Shown in pieces: positions 9,557 to 18,860 of a stretch of 64,000 bases of DNA. Each line of letters opens with the position of its first letter. Position 1 is the first letter of the stretch. The stretch is taken from NCBI RefSeq assembly GCF_027938815.1, contig NZ_CP115913.1, positions 4,188,001 to 4,252,000 on the forward strand, written 5' to 3'. Made by a program: the position numbers and the translations under genes. Source of the DNA: Oceanirhabdus sp. W0125-5. GTDB taxonomy: Bacteria; Bacillota; Clostridia; Clostridiales; Clostridiaceae. The notes under the pieces were generated by a model, which ran no database searches, had not been told where the DNA came from, and was given only the letters and a program-made list of their open reading frames with translations.

Positions 9557-12454
9557 TTAATTCTCATTTTCTTTTTCAATTTCAGGTTGTTTAAGCATAA
9601 ACTCATACTCAGGATTTTGTTCTAAGATTTGCTCTTTAAAGTATTCCTCATAAATTCCTTTTGCAACTCTTGCACTGTATCCTCCATGCCCTCCATCAAA
9701 GATAACAACACTAACCGCAATTTCAGGTTCTTCATATGGGGCAAACCCTACATACGTTGCATAAGATGTTCTTCCATATTCATCTTGATTTGATTGATAT
9801 GTTGCAGATCCAGTCTTTCCTCCATTTTTTATAGGGAAATTATTAAATGTACTGTATGCTGTACCTGCTGGAGTACTGGTAACTTTTTGCATACCTTTTT
9901 TAATTACATCTACAGTCTCTGGACTAACATTAGTTTCATCAAGAATTATATTAGTCTCACCATAATCTTCAATAATATTACCTTCCGAATCAACAATCTT
10001 ATCAACTAAGTGTAGCTTATATCTGTATCCGCCATTCACTAAAGTAGCTATATAATTAGCTAATTGCAGTGGAGTAAACTGATTTAGACCTTGACCTATA
10101 GAAGCATTATAAAGGTTTACAGCACTTTTAATCTCTGTTCTAGCATCATTAATTGATGAGCTTATAGCTCTCTTGATACCATTGATATCTTTATCAGTAT
10201 ATTGACCTTTATACTCATCATTCTTTTCAGTTAACTCTCTTAATAACTCATCTATAGTTGATAAGTCTGCTTTATCAACACTCATCATTTCTTCTTTTAT
10301 AGCAATAGTCAGCTTTTTCTTAATAGCATACACCTCTTCACTATCCACCTCATCATCAGGAACAATATTTATTGGCTTATATTCACCAACCCATATTGAA
10401 GCAGTTCCATTTATCAAGTGTTCATATAAACTCCAAGTGTATACTCTACTGTGATATCTTTTACCAGAATCGTAATAATATACTTGCCCAAAAGCCTCGT
10501 CAATCTCAATTCCTGTTTTTGTCTTAGACGCCGGATCCTCCATATTAGCACCTAATCCATATTTCCATGAATACTTTGCTAACATATCCAAACTTTCCTT
10601 TGTACCTTCTCCACCTTTTTCATATAGCCTATCAGCAACTTCAAAGAAATAATAGTTATTTGAATCCCTTATAGCATCTTGAACATCTTGGTTTCCGTGA
10701 CTTCCTCTATATAGGTTATACATCCAGCTGGCACCTTTAAAATCCTTATATCTTTTAGTATAAGGTCCTACATCATATATTTTTTCAGTAGGAGAAATAA
10801 CTGCCTCCTCTAATCCTGCTACTGATGTAAGTATTTTAAATATGGAACCTGGTGGAACTCTTGATTTTGTAGAATAGTTAAATGCAGCTTTGGGATAAAT
10901 ATCGTATCTATCTTCTCTGATTCCATTTTTATTTTTAGGAAACAACTCATTGAAAATAACATCAATTCTTTCTTCCTCTGATAACTCCTTTAAATCTTTT
11001 CCATTAATCTCTTCATTCTTATATAATTCATGCTCCATAACATACTCCATCCCAAACTCTTCGAGATTTGGACTGAATATGGACTTATAAGTAGCAGAAT
11101 CAAGTCTTCCTGGTACTGTGAAAAGATTTAAGTCTATTCCTGGTCTACTAGCTAATGCTAATATCTCACCAGTTTTAACATCTATAACTACAGCCGCTCC
11201 TCTAGTTGCATTTGATTTATCAACATCATCTAGAGTCTTTTTATCTGCCTTATACTTTCCAAGGTCTCTCATATATGCCATAGTCTGATCCAAAGCTTCT
11301 TCTGCTGCCTTTTGAAGATTGCTGTCAATAGTAAGATAAATAGATTCTCCTGGTGTCGCTGGTCTTTCTCCCAGTGTTTTCACCTTTCTTCCATCTTTAT
11401 TTACCTCTATGCTCTCTTCTCCCCTAGTACCTCTTAAAATCTTTTCATATTCACCTTCTATACCGGATCTACCAATGTAATCCTCATGAACATCATAACC
11501 ACGCTCTTCATATAAGCCTTTAAACTGTTCATCTATTTTTCCAATATATCCAACAATATTAGAAGCTAATTCTCCATATGGATAATATCTTATTGGCTGC
11601 TTCAATATAGATATTCCTGGAAGTTCAGATTGAATTTGTTCAAACACATACGCTGTTTCAACCTTCAAATCATTTGCGATAATTACAGGTCTATACCCTT
11701 TATAACTCTGCATTTGAATATTATCTTTGACTATCATATAATTTCTTATTTCTTCATGAGGAACACTTTCTAAAAGAAGATCTATTAAAGCTTCTTTATC
11801 ATTTAAGAGTTCCTTCCATTCTTCATTAGAGTAATTCTCTTTCAGAATATTATATAGACAATATTTTTTTATCAACGTTCTAAATACTTCTTCTGCCTCA
11901 ATAACTTTCAATTCTTCTTCAATTGAAGCCTTTTCTTCCTCATTCAAATCTGCCAGCTTCTTGCCTTTAAACTTCTCTTTCATTACAGCCTCATCTAGTC
12001 CACGGTCCTTCTTAAATCTTAATTCAGACCATACTATCCAATCTTCTGCAACATTAAACTCAAATCTAATTGGCTCTACTTTTAAAGGAAAATTCTCCGA
12101 CAGCCCTTCTCCATTTTCTTCAAGAACAGCAAAAACTTCCTTTATAGTTAAAAAGAAGTTTTCTTTGCTCTCATTGGTTTCAGTGAAAATAAGGCTAAAA
12201 CCTTGTTTATTTGTAGCGAGGATTTCCCCATTAGTATCAAAAATATTTCCTCTAGGAGCAGAATTAGATATCACCTTATGGCGTCCGTTGTTAGCTTTTT
12301 CTCTATATACTTCCACATTAAACACTTGTAAATAGATTAACTTCCCCACTATAGTAGCAAATATCAAAGACATAATAACAACCATAGCTGTATATCTAGT
12401 AAACTTCTTTTTCTTCTTAGGAGCTTTCAACTCCTTGTATTCTTCCTTATTCTT
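9557..12454 (-). CDS. mrdA: class B penicillin-binding protein 2, paralogue A
   Basis: This is the elongasome transpeptidase that directly follows mreD. The GTG at 12454 is the likely start: a GGTGGTG site lies 5 nt upstream and overlaps the mreD stop codon. The longer open frame begins at a TTG inside mreD without such a site. The product has about 965 residues, one membrane segment near residue 30, PRGNIFDTN, and the transpeptidase motifs SIFK at Ser537, SNN at 598 and KTG at 880. It is very similar along its whole length to the protein encoded at 6174-9056. Position after mreBCD marks this copy as the ancestral PBP2. Translational coupling to mreD is likely. Confidence 0.92.
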   Translation of the reverse strand, partial: KNKEEYKELKAPKKKKKFTRYTAMVVIMSLIFATIVGKLIYLQVFNVEVYREKANNGRHKVISNSAPRGNIFDTNGEILATNKQGFSLIFTETNESKENFFLTIKEVFAVLEENGEGLSENFPLKVEPIRFEFNVAEDWIVWSELRFKKDRGLDEAVMKEKFKGKKLADLNEEEKASIEEELKVIEAEEVFRTLIKKYCLYNILKENYSNEEWKELLNDKEALIDLLLESVPHEEIRNYMIVKDNIQMQSYKGYRPVIIANDLKVETAYVFEQIQSELPGISILKQPIRYYPYGELASNIVGYIGKIDEQFKGLYEERGYDVHEDYIGRSGIEGEYEKILRGTRGEESIEVNKDGRKVKTLGERPATPGESIYLTIDSNLQKAAEEALDQTMAYMRDLGKYKADKKTLDDVDKSNATRGAAVVIDVKTGEILALASRPGIDLNLFTVPGRLDSATYKSIFSPNLEEFGMEYVMEHELYKNEEINGKDLKELSEEERIDVIFNELFPKNKNGIREDRYDIYPKAAFNYSTKSRVPPGSIFKILTSVAGLEEAVISPTEKIYDVGPYTKRYKDFKGASWMYNLYRGSHGNQDVQDAIRDSNNYYFFEVADRLYEKGGEGTKESLDMLAKYSWKYGLGANMEDPASKTKTGIEIDEAFGQVYYYDSGKRYHSRVYTWSLYEHLINGTASIWVGEYKPINIVPDDEVDSEEVYAIKKKLTIAIKEEMMSVDKADLSTIDELLRELTEKNDEYKGQYTDKDINGIKRAISSSINDARTEIKSAVNLYNASIGQGLNQFTPLQLANYIATLVNGGYRYKLHLVDKIVDSEGNIIEDYGETNIILDETNVSPETVDVIKKGMQKVTSTPAGTAYSTFNNFPIKNGGKTGSATYQSNQDEYGRTSYATYVGFAPYEEPEIAVSVVIFDGGHGGYSARVAKGIYEEYFKEQILEQNPEYEFMLKQPEIEKENEN

Positions 12455-12468
12455 CACTTGTTCACCAC

Positions 12469-12960
12469 CTAAAATCTCCAATTACTCTTAATTAATTCTA
12501 AATTATAAAATTTAAATATTATCTTTTCAAGAATTGCAGCAATGAAAAAATTATATATAGATATATATATCACATCTCTTAAGAAAAGATTAATTCCATA
12601 TATCTTAAGAACTCCAATAAGCAATATTCCCTTAATCAAAGAAGCACACAACACCATAATTATTGGCACTAATATCTTGCTTTTTATAAAGTTTTTCCCT
12701 ACATATGCCACACTTAAACATAATAATAAATTTATAAGAGCATTCACTCCTATTACATCTATAAAAAAGATGTCCTGAAGCAACCCAGAGACACATCCTA
12801 TAAAAATAACCTCATTTATATCTGCATAAAATGAATATGAAATAAAAAATATAAATAACATACTTGGATAAACACCCCTAATGCTTATAAATGGCATTAG
12901 GGTGTTATCAACTACAAGTAAAAGTATGCTTATAAAAAATAACATCACGTACTTTTTCAT
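12469..12960 (-). CDS. mreD: rod shape-determining protein MreD
   Basis: This 163-residue integral membrane protein has five or six hydrophobic segments. It begins MKKYVMLFFISILLLVVDN and carries PSMLFIFFISYSFY in the second segment. MreD is an elongasome scaffold component that binds MreC. It lies 12 bp after mreC and its stop codon lies within the ribosome binding site of the following PBP2 gene. Sequence conservation of MreD is weak, so the call depends on hydrophobicity, length and gene order. Confidence 0.88.
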   Translation of the reverse strand: MKKYVMLFFISILLLVVDNTLMPFISIRGVYPSMLFIFFISYSFYADINEVIFIGCVSGLLQDIFFIDVIGVNALINLLLCLSVAYVGKNFIKSKILVPIIMVLCASLIKGILLIGVLKIYGINLFLRDVIYISIYNFFIAAILEKIIFKFYNLELIKSNWRF

Positions 12961-12972
12961 AAACTCAACACC

Positions 12973-13824
12973 TTATTCATCGTACTCTCTATTTTTTTTA
13001 GGTACAATTATATACAATTTATCAATCTTATTTATTTGTACAGAAGGCTCAATAATACCGTATTTAACTACTTTACTTTTGTCCTCATATACTTCAATAA
13101 TTTTTCCAATTTTTATTCCCTTTGGATACACATCTCCAACACCTGAAGTATACACTGTATCACCCTTTTTAAGGTCAGAGTCTAATGTTGGAACTTCAAC
13201 CTTTGCAAGCACCTTATTGTCATAATCTTTATATCCCTTAACAATTCCGTTAACTTCCTCAGTTTCATCTATATATCCAGCTACTGCAATATTCTCATTA
13301 GCGAGTGTCTGTATTCTTGCCCAGGTTGTTCCTACAGCAGTCACCTGTCCAACTAATCCATTTGGAGAGATAGCAACCATACGCTTCTCAATTCCATCTA
13401 ATGACCCTCTGTTAATTACAAATCCTTCAAAGTAACTATTTCCACTAATGTTTGTAATCTCACAGCCGATGTATTCATATTCATCATGTGTATCTTTATA
13501 ATTCAGCATCTTTTTCAGATCCTCATAATCTTTCTTAATTACATTAAGTTTATTAATCTCAATCTGCAAATCTGCTATCTTCTCATTTAATTCATCGTTT
13601 TCATCTTTAAGTTTAGAGAATTTACCAATAGTTTCTATACCTTCACTAATACCACTAGATAATCTAAAAACAACACTCTGAATCCCATTAATGGGAACCG
13701 CTACTCCATCTTCTGCGAACGAAACCTTTTCTCTATTTGAGGTTAAGGATATCAACAGCACGAATGAAAGGCTCAACACTAATACAATGAATACATTTTT
13801 ATATCTTTGAATTTTCTTTTTCAT
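12973..13824 (-). CDS. mreC: rod shape-determining protein MreC
   Basis: This 283-residue protein has one N-terminal membrane segment (residues 10-28). A coiled coil follows (residues 65-100, KLKDENDELNEKIADLQIEI). Then come the paired beta-barrel domains of MreC, with VINRGSLDGIEKRMVAISPNGLVGQV and GDTVYTSGVGDVYPKGIKIG. It links cytoplasmic MreB filaments to PBP2 outside the membrane. Its ATG overlaps the mreB stop codon by one base, so the pair is translationally coupled. Confidence 0.94.
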   Translation of the reverse strand: MKKKIQRYKNVFIVLVLSLSFVLLISLTSNREKVSFAEDGVAVPINGIQSVVFRLSSGISEGIETIGKFSKLKDENDELNEKIADLQIEINKLNVIKKDYEDLKKMLNYKDTHDEYEYIGCEITNISGNSYFEGFVINRGSLDGIEKRMVAISPNGLVGQVTAVGTTWARIQTLANENIAVAGYIDETEEVNGIVKGYKDYDNKVLAKVEVPTLDSDLKKGDTVYTSGVGDVYPKGIKIGKIIEVYEDKSKVVKYGIIEPSVQINKIDKLYIIVPKKNREYDE

Positions 13825-14876
13825 TATCTTCTCTTACCAAAACTTGCGTATTCGATAGCTTTACCTGCCCCTATAGCTACACAGTCCAGTGCATTTTCAG
13901 CAATATTAACAGGCATTCTTGTTTCATGTGTTATAAGTTCAGCCATACCCTTAAGATAAGCTCCTCCTCCTGCTAGTGTGATTCCTTTTTCCATGATATC
14001 AGCAGCTAGTTCAGGTGGTGTTTTTTCAAGTGTATTCTTAATTGCTTCAATGATACTCATAACAGGTTCATGTAAAGCTTCTCTTACTTCTTCTCTTTTT
14101 ATCTCGATATTTTTAGGCAATCCAGATAAAAGATCTCTACCTTTTATTTCCATAGTATCAACTACTTCTTCACCTTTAACAAATTCTCCATCAACTATTG
14201 AGTCTGCATGTCTTTCAAAATCAAAAACACTTCCTAATGTAACTTTAATATTTTCTGCTGTTCTTTCACCAATCATAAGATTGTATTTTCTCTTAATGTA
14301 AGAAATAATTGATTTATCAAGTTCATCTCCAGCGATTCTTAAAGATTGGCTTGTAACAATTCCATCTAAAGATATTACAGCTACTTCTGTAGTACCTCCT
14401 CCAATATCAACAATCATATTACCTGTTGCTTCATTAACCGGAAGACCTGCTCCAATAGCTGCTGCCATAGGCTCTTCAAGTAATTCTACCCCTCTTGCTC
14501 CAGCTCTTCTAGTAGCTTCATCAATTGCTCTTCTCTCAACAGTAGTTACTCCTGAAGGAAAACAAACAACTATTCTTGGGCTTGTGAATGCACTTCTTGA
14601 ACAAACCTTGCTTATAAAATACTTTAACATTTTTTCTGTTATATCAAAATCAGCTATTACTCCATCTTTCATAGGTCTAATTGCAACTATGTGCCCTGGA
14701 GTTCTTCCTATCATTTTTTTTGCTTCATCTCCAACAGCTAATACCTCTCCTGTTTTTGTGTTAACAGCAACAACTGAAGGTTCTCTTAATACGATTCCTT
14801 TTCCCTTTAAATAAACAAGAGTATTCGCTGTTCCTAGGTCAATCCCCATATCTTTTGTTACTCCGAATAATCCCAT
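13824..14876 (-). CDS. mreB: actin-like rod shape protein MreB
   Basis: This 350-residue actin homologue has the phosphate-1 motif [10 protein letters not shown] and the phosphate-2 motif [14 protein letters not shown]. It also has the adenosine motif region [11 protein letters not shown]. MreB filaments steer the peptidoglycan elongation complex along the membrane. Length and motifs are fully typical. It starts the mreBCD-PBP2 group, 17 bp downstream of radC. The Mbl and MreBH paralogues would look similar, but the context supports MreB. Confidence 0.96.
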   Translation of the reverse strand: MGLFGVTKDMGIDLGTANTLVYLKGKGIVLREPSVVAVNTKTGEVLAVGDEAKKMIGRTPGHIVAIRPMKDGVIADFDITEKMLKYFISKVCSRSAFTSPRIVVCFPSGVTTVERRAIDEATRRAGARGVELLEEPMAAAIGAGLPVNEATGNMIVDIGGGTTEVAVISLDGIVTSQSLRIAGDELDKSIISYIKRKYNLMIGERTAENIKVTLGSVFDFERHADSIVDGEFVKGEEVVDTMEIKGRDLLSGLPKNIEIKREEVREALHEPVMSIIEAIKNTLEKTPPELAADIMEKGITLAGGGAYLKGMAELITHETRMPVNIAENALDCVAIGAGKAIEYASFGKRR

Positions 14877-14893
14877 ACTTTATCTCCTTTCTT

Positions 14894-15577
14894 CTATACA
14901 AGTCCTTTTTCTTTCATACTAGTAAATTTTCTATCACCAATAATTATATGATCTATAAGTTCTATCCCTAATAATTTACCACATTCTTTCAATCTGATGG
15001 TTACATTTATGTCATTTTTGCTAGGTTTTGGATCCCCTGATGGATGATTGTGAATCAGAATTATTGAATCCCCACTATTCTTAATAGCTAGATTAAAAAC
15101 CTCTCTGGGATGTATCAAAGCACTATTATTTGTTCCTATAGAAATATCTCTAATAGTAATTATTTCTTTTTTAGTATTTAACACCAATAATTTCAATACT
15201 TCCTTTGACTTCACTCTCATTTCTTCCATAAAATTATCAACTATATCTTTTGGTTCAGTAATTTTTATTTTATCCTTACTTTTATAACTTCTATACCTTT
15301 TACAAAGCTCTGATAGGGCTATCAGTTGTGATGCTTTTGCAACTCCAATACCTTGTATGTCTGTGAGTTCTTTTGTTGAAGCACCAAACACATTATTTAA
15401 TCCTCCAAATTCTTTTAAAACTCTGCTGGATAATTGCAATACATTCTCTTTCTTACTACCGCTGCCTAGTAAAATTGCCAAAAGTTCATAATTTCCAAGA
15501 GATTCAACACCATAAACCAACATTTTTTCACGTGGTCTTTCATTACAAGGAATATCTTTTAATTTTAATTGTTTCAT
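14894..15577 (-). CDS. radC: RadC/MPN-domain JAB1-like protein
   Basis: I place the start at the ATG at 15577, which has a TTGGAGGG site upstream; an ATG 21 nt earlier would put that site inside the gene. The 227-residue product has an N-terminal helix-hairpin-helix region (LTDIQGIGVAKASQLIAL). The JAMM metalloprotease-like motif HNHPSGDPKPS lies near residue 170. The name RadC is historical, and its proposed repair role is not supported in all species; the true function is unclear. Neighbours maf and mreB give the common Firmicutes order maf-radC-mreB. Confidence 0.93.
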   Translation of the reverse strand: MKQLKLKDIPCNERPREKMLVYGVESLGNYELLAILLGSGSKKENVLQLSSRVLKEFGGLNNVFGASTKELTDIQGIGVAKASQLIALSELCKRYRSYKSKDKIKITEPKDIVDNFMEEMRVKSKEVLKLLVLNTKKEIITIRDISIGTNNSALIHPREVFNLAIKNSGDSIILIHNHPSGDPKPSKNDINVTIRLKECGKLLGIELIDHIIIGDRKFTSMKEKGLV

Positions 15578-15645
15578 AACAACCCTCCAAATAAGCATTA
15601 TTACTTATAGTTGAAGTTTTGTCATTTAATCCAATTTTAAACATA

Positions 15646-16209
15646 TTATTTAATAGATTTAAGCATTTTATATAGTTTGTTAAGTGGCAAACCTACTACA
15701 CTGTAATAGTCCCCTTCTATCTTCTGTACAAAAACACCAGCTTTGCCCTGTATACCATAGGCACCAGCTTTATCCATGGGATCTCCACTTTTAACATATT
15801 CTAAAATCTCTTCTCTACTAATCTCAGAGAATTCAACTTGCGTTACACAATAATCCTTTAATACTTCACCTTTTTCTTTCTGTATAACAGCTATACCTGA
15901 ATATACCTCATGACTCCTGCCACTAAGTTTCTCAAGCATTTCCACAGCATCCTTCTCGCTTTTAGGTTTCCCTAAAACTTCATTGTCTAATGTAACAATA
16001 GTATCACACCCTATAATTACACCGTCACTACACTTTTCTGCTATATTATTAGCTTTTCCTAATGCAAGCTCCATAACATATTCATGTGGTTTCCCATTAA
16101 AAGGAATAACATCCTCATCGAAAGAGCTTACTCTTATCTCAAAATCATCAACTATTCTTTTGAGAAGCTCCTGTCTTCGTTCAGATGCTGAGGCTAGAAT
16201 AACCTTCAT
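15646..16209 (-). CDS. maf: Maf-like nucleotide pyrophosphatase
   Basis: This 187-residue protein begins VILASASERRQELL, the Maf signature loop, and has the GCDTIVTLDNEVLGKP and SGRSHEVYSGIAV motifs. Maf proteins hydrolyse dTTP, UTP and modified nucleotides, and overexpression in Bacillus blocks septation. It belongs to the maf-radC-mreB cluster. The C-terminal YYSVVGLPLNKLY segment is typical of the family. Confidence 0.94.
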   Translation of the reverse strand: MKVILASASERRQELLKRIVDDFEIRVSSFDEDVIPFNGKPHEYVMELALGKANNIAEKCSDGVIIGCDTIVTLDNEVLGKPKSEKDAVEMLEKLSGRSHEVYSGIAVIQKEKGEVLKDYCVTQVEFSEISREEILEYVKSGDPMDKAGAYGIQGKAGVFVQKIEGDYYSVVGLPLNKLYKMLKSIK

Positions 16210-16232
16210 ACTTTCACTCCAATCAGACTAAA

Positions 16233-16496
16233 TTAATAATTCCTGTAAACAACTGCCCCTAGTATCATACCCAATACAGTCATTAAATTACAATAGATGC
16301 TAAATCCAAATGTTATTTTTAATACTTTTACATCAAAAACTAAAGGTGTTGTTAGTCCTAGGTTATATGAATAATCACTAAGAAAGTTTAACGAATCAAA
16401 CTTACTCCCCAGTATATCCCCTACCAAGGTACCTGCAACACCCCCAAGTAAAACTAAAAATATTAAAAATAAAATATTTTTACTTCTACCACTCAT
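16233..16496 (-). CDS. DUF4321 family small membrane protein
   Basis: This 87-residue protein has two membrane segments, one near residues 8-27 (with LLGGVAGTLVGDILG after it) and one near the C-terminus (LMTVLGMILGAVVYRN). This matches the DUF4321 pattern found beside maf and radC in Firmicutes. Its function is unknown. It lies 23 bp upstream of maf on the same strand, so it is probably co-transcribed with the shape genes. Confidence 0.8.
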   Translation of the reverse strand: MSGRSKNILFLIFLVLLGGVAGTLVGDILGSKFDSLNFLSDYSYNLGLTTPLVFDVKVLKITFGFSIYCNLMTVLGMILGAVVYRNY

Positions 16497-16581
16497 AATA
16501 CTCCCCCATTGTTTATGTATTTTATTTATAGTTTATCATCAAAAATTAACTTAAACAAGAAGAAATATTCCTTTATATAAA

Positions 16582-17283
16582 TCATTTATTATTTTTATAT
16601 TCTTTGTAAAATTTTTTTAAAATTTCTTCACTATCATTAATAGAAATTTCATTTGGCAATGCTAGTGCTCTCTTGGCAGCTAAACCACTTTCTAGTGAAT
16701 CATCATATTTTTGATTCTTAACCCAATTCTTATATGATTCAGTTGAAGAATTCTCTAAATTTCTATTTACCATCCTCCAAATTAGCTTTAATACACCTAA
16801 ATCAATTTCATACTTTATTTCCTGGTCAACACTTTTAATATCCGTGGCTATCTCAAATTTAGATACTTCAAATCCGTTCTCATCAAGTGATTTCATCAAT
16901 ACCTCAGAAAGTTCATCTGGAAAAATCCCAAAAATAACTCTATAATATTCAAAATCTTCAACAATAAATGGTATTCCAAATTCCTTTAATTCTTCGTAGA
17001 GTTCCTTTGCATATTCATCATTTTTAAAAACGCCACATTGTATACCATACAATGTTTTTGTAGTTAATATTTCTTCATAGTCCTCCCCTTGCTTAAAATT
17101 GTGATCTTCAATATGTACAGGATTTGAAACCTCATATGCATTATCCATTTGAACACTATTACCCCTGTTTAATTTGCTAAAAACCATATTAAAAAACAAT
17201 GCCCCAAGGGAGAATGAACTGACAAAAATAAATATCAATATTATTAATATAATCTTTCCATCATTATTCATAATTTTTCTCAT
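16582..17283 (-). CDS. membrane-anchored SPOR-domain protein
   Basis: This 233-residue protein has one N-terminal membrane segment (residues 10-32). An extracellular domain follows, with YGIQCGVFKNDEYAKELYEEL and YYRVIFGIF around residues 77-120, the two-repeat pattern of SPOR domains. SPOR domains bind glycan strands stripped of stem peptides at division sites. The start codon at 17283 has a GGAG site 8 nt upstream. The C-terminal 90 residues are helical and not recognised. Location upstream of DUF4321-maf-radC-mre suggests a part in cell-wall growth or septation. Confidence 0.78.
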   Translation of the reverse strand: MRKIMNNDGKIILIILIFIFVSSFSLGALFFNMVFSKLNRGNSVQMDNAYEVSNPVHIEDHNFKQGEDYEEILTTKTLYGIQCGVFKNDEYAKELYEELKEFGIPFIVEDFEYYRVIFGIFPDELSEVLMKSLDENGFEVSKFEIATDIKSVDQEIKYEIDLGVLKLIWRMVNRNLENSSTESYKNWVKNQKYDDSLESGLAAKRALALPNEISINDSEEILKKFYKEYKNNK

Positions 17284-17381
17284 TTTCTCATCTCCTTGTG
17301 TAATATATTAGCTTAAAGACAAGCTAATATATATATACACATTTGAAGATTTTTTTAGAACAAAAACTCTACCTTATCAAC

Positions 17382-17516
17382 TTAATATAATAACCTCTTA
17401 ATTTCACCACTTTTAACCCAATTAATCTTTTGCTTAGTAACGCGTTCTGCTTCTGTTACCGCCTCAGATAAAGTTAAGTACCCACCCATTTCTGAGCACT
17501 CTTCATTCTTACACAT
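17382..17516 (-). CDS. small ORF of 44 residues, function unknown
   Basis: An open frame begins MCKNEECSEMGGYLTLSEA and ends GEIKRLLY. The sequence is composition-normal rather than low-complexity. A weak AAAGG lies about 12 nt before the ATG. The tail KQKINWVKSGEIKRLLY could be part of a helix-turn-helix, perhaps a remnant of a larger DNA-binding protein. It lies between the SPOR gene and a broken peptidase gene, in what looks like a decayed patch. Confidence 0.3.
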   Translation of the reverse strand: MCKNEECSEMGGYLTLSEAVTEAERVTKQKINWVKSGEIKRLLY

Positions 17517-17551
17517 ACTAACTTCTTACCTTTCGTTAAAATATAAGTACC

Positions 17552-17908
17552 TTAAATGATATTGTCCAATATCTGTTTTATATCATATCCTTCATACAGA
17601 TATGAAGATAACTCAACTCCATATATCCATTCATTAAAAAACTTTTTAAGATTATGTCCGGACACCCTGTTAGCTATTTCCTCAAAATCCTTAAATTCAA
17701 TTTCCTCATCCTTAAAGCTATTCAATACTTCTATTATAATCTTATAAAAAGCTTCATCTCCCACAAGTTCATGAAGCACATACAGCACCCAAGCGCCTTT
17801 CGTATACGAGTTTCCACCTAATTCATATTTCCAATAATCACATATTGGAGTATCATAATTGATTTTATCCCTCTCTACACTTTTAACAAATCCTAATTTA
17901 CTACAATT
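17552..17908 (-). pseudogene. C-terminal remnant of an M1-family metallopeptidase
   Basis: The frame stays open from just after a TAG at 17909-17911 to the stop at 17552, about 118 codons. It reads ICDYWKYELGGNSYTKGAWV and then LYVLHELVGDEAFYK, and ends with the region LKKFFNEWIYG. This is the segment of M1 aminopeptidase-like proteins after the zinc site. The HEXXH motif and everything N-terminal to it are missing. The internal GTG could give a 78-residue product, but there is no ribosome binding site at a full-length start. I treat it as a gene fragment left by deletion. Confidence 0.7.
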
Positions 17909-17949
17909 CTACATTCAATCTAATTTTCCTTTGTTTATTATTTTTACAC

Positions 17950-17984
17950 ATAAAAAAGCACACTTCTCCCAGTGTGCTTTTTTT
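17950..17984 (-). terminator. intrinsic terminator after the NlpC/P60 gene
   Basis: The arms aaaaagcacac and gtgtgcttttt close on a short loop, with long A and T runs on both sides, so the hairpin can work in both directions. It lies just downstream of the stop codon at 18007. Confidence 0.85.
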
Positions 17985-18006
17985 AATATTATATATTAAA
18001 TTTAAT

Positions 18007-18663
18007 TTAGTCTTGAATTATTCTTCTAGCTCCAGCATAATGTGACAAATGATATCCAGTTAAACTAGATACAGTAACTCGTCTAACACTGGATGATGAC
18101 GATGCGTGTATAAATTTATTATTACCTACATAAATACCAACATGTCCATAGTCCATGTATGTATTAAAGAATATAACGTCTCCTGGTAACAAATCTTCTT
18201 TTGCAACTGATTTCCCATACTTTACTTGATCACCAGTATATGAAGGAATATATATTCCTACCATCTTATATACATAAGATGTAAATCCTGAACAATCAAA
18301 TGAATAAGGTCCTTTAGCACCCCATACATATGGTCTTCCTAAGTAACTATACGCATATTCTAATAGTGTACCAACATCTCCAGATAGTAATGGTTTATCA
18401 CTATAAACACTTACAGTGGCTTGTCCTCTAGCTCTTTGGCGTTGTGCTTCTCTCTCCACTCTTTCTCGAGCAGCTTTACCTCTATCAGGAACCTTCATTT
18501 CTCCCTTTTCTCCAGTTACCTGAATGCTCATTGCTATATCGTTTTTGTTCTCTTTTGAATCTGGAATTGGATCTGCAATAGCTGTAGTCATGTTAATTTT
18601 CATAAGCATCATAAAACTTAAAAAACATAACACCCTAGATGACTTGCTTCTGAACAATTTCAT
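18007..18663 (-). CDS. secreted NlpC/P60 cell-wall endopeptidase
   Basis: This 218-residue protein has a signal peptide (MKLFRSKSS start, hydrophobic core to about residue 30). An Arg/Glu-rich linker follows (residues 60-80). The C-terminal NlpC/P60 domain of about 120 residues follows. The catalytic Cys is in FDCSGF, the His in YGHVGIYVG and the third polar residue in FIHASS. Such enzymes cut the D-Glu to diamino-acid bond of stem peptides. There is no SH3 or LysM domain. Codon start has an AGGAGG-like site (gagggtttat). It forms a single-gene unit with its own terminator. Confidence 0.9.
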   Translation of the reverse strand: MKLFRSKSSRVLCFLSFMMLMKINMTTAIADPIPDSKENKNDIAMSIQVTGEKGEMKVPDRGKAARERVEREAQRQRARGQATVSVYSDKPLLSGDVGTLLEYAYSYLGRPYVWGAKGPYSFDCSGFTSYVYKMVGIYIPSYTGDQVKYGKSVAKEDLLPGDVIFFNTYMDYGHVGIYVGNNKFIHASSSSSVRRVTVSSLTGYHLSHYAGARRIIQD

Positions 18664-18860
18664 ATAAACCCTCCTATACTTAATATGTTATCTGGTGCTG
18701 TAATAAAAAATGCGCAATCATATGCGCTATAAGGTTGTCTACATATTTAATTATAATTTTTCATGGATAATTTGTCAAGTTTACCATTATTGATTGAAAT
18801 ATAGATTATCAAAAAATTCAACTAAATTTACGCAATTTTATTTATGAATTTAATATAATA

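Noticed and set aside
12455..12481. Longer N-terminus of PBP2 paralogue A
   Set aside because: The earlier start would be a TTG inside mreD without a ribosome site, while the GTG at 12454 has GGTGGTG at a good distance.
14584..14814. Plus-strand frames opposite mreB, polA and the PBP genes
   Set aside because: These frames mirror real minus-strand genes, have no ribosome binding sites and show no protein family pattern.
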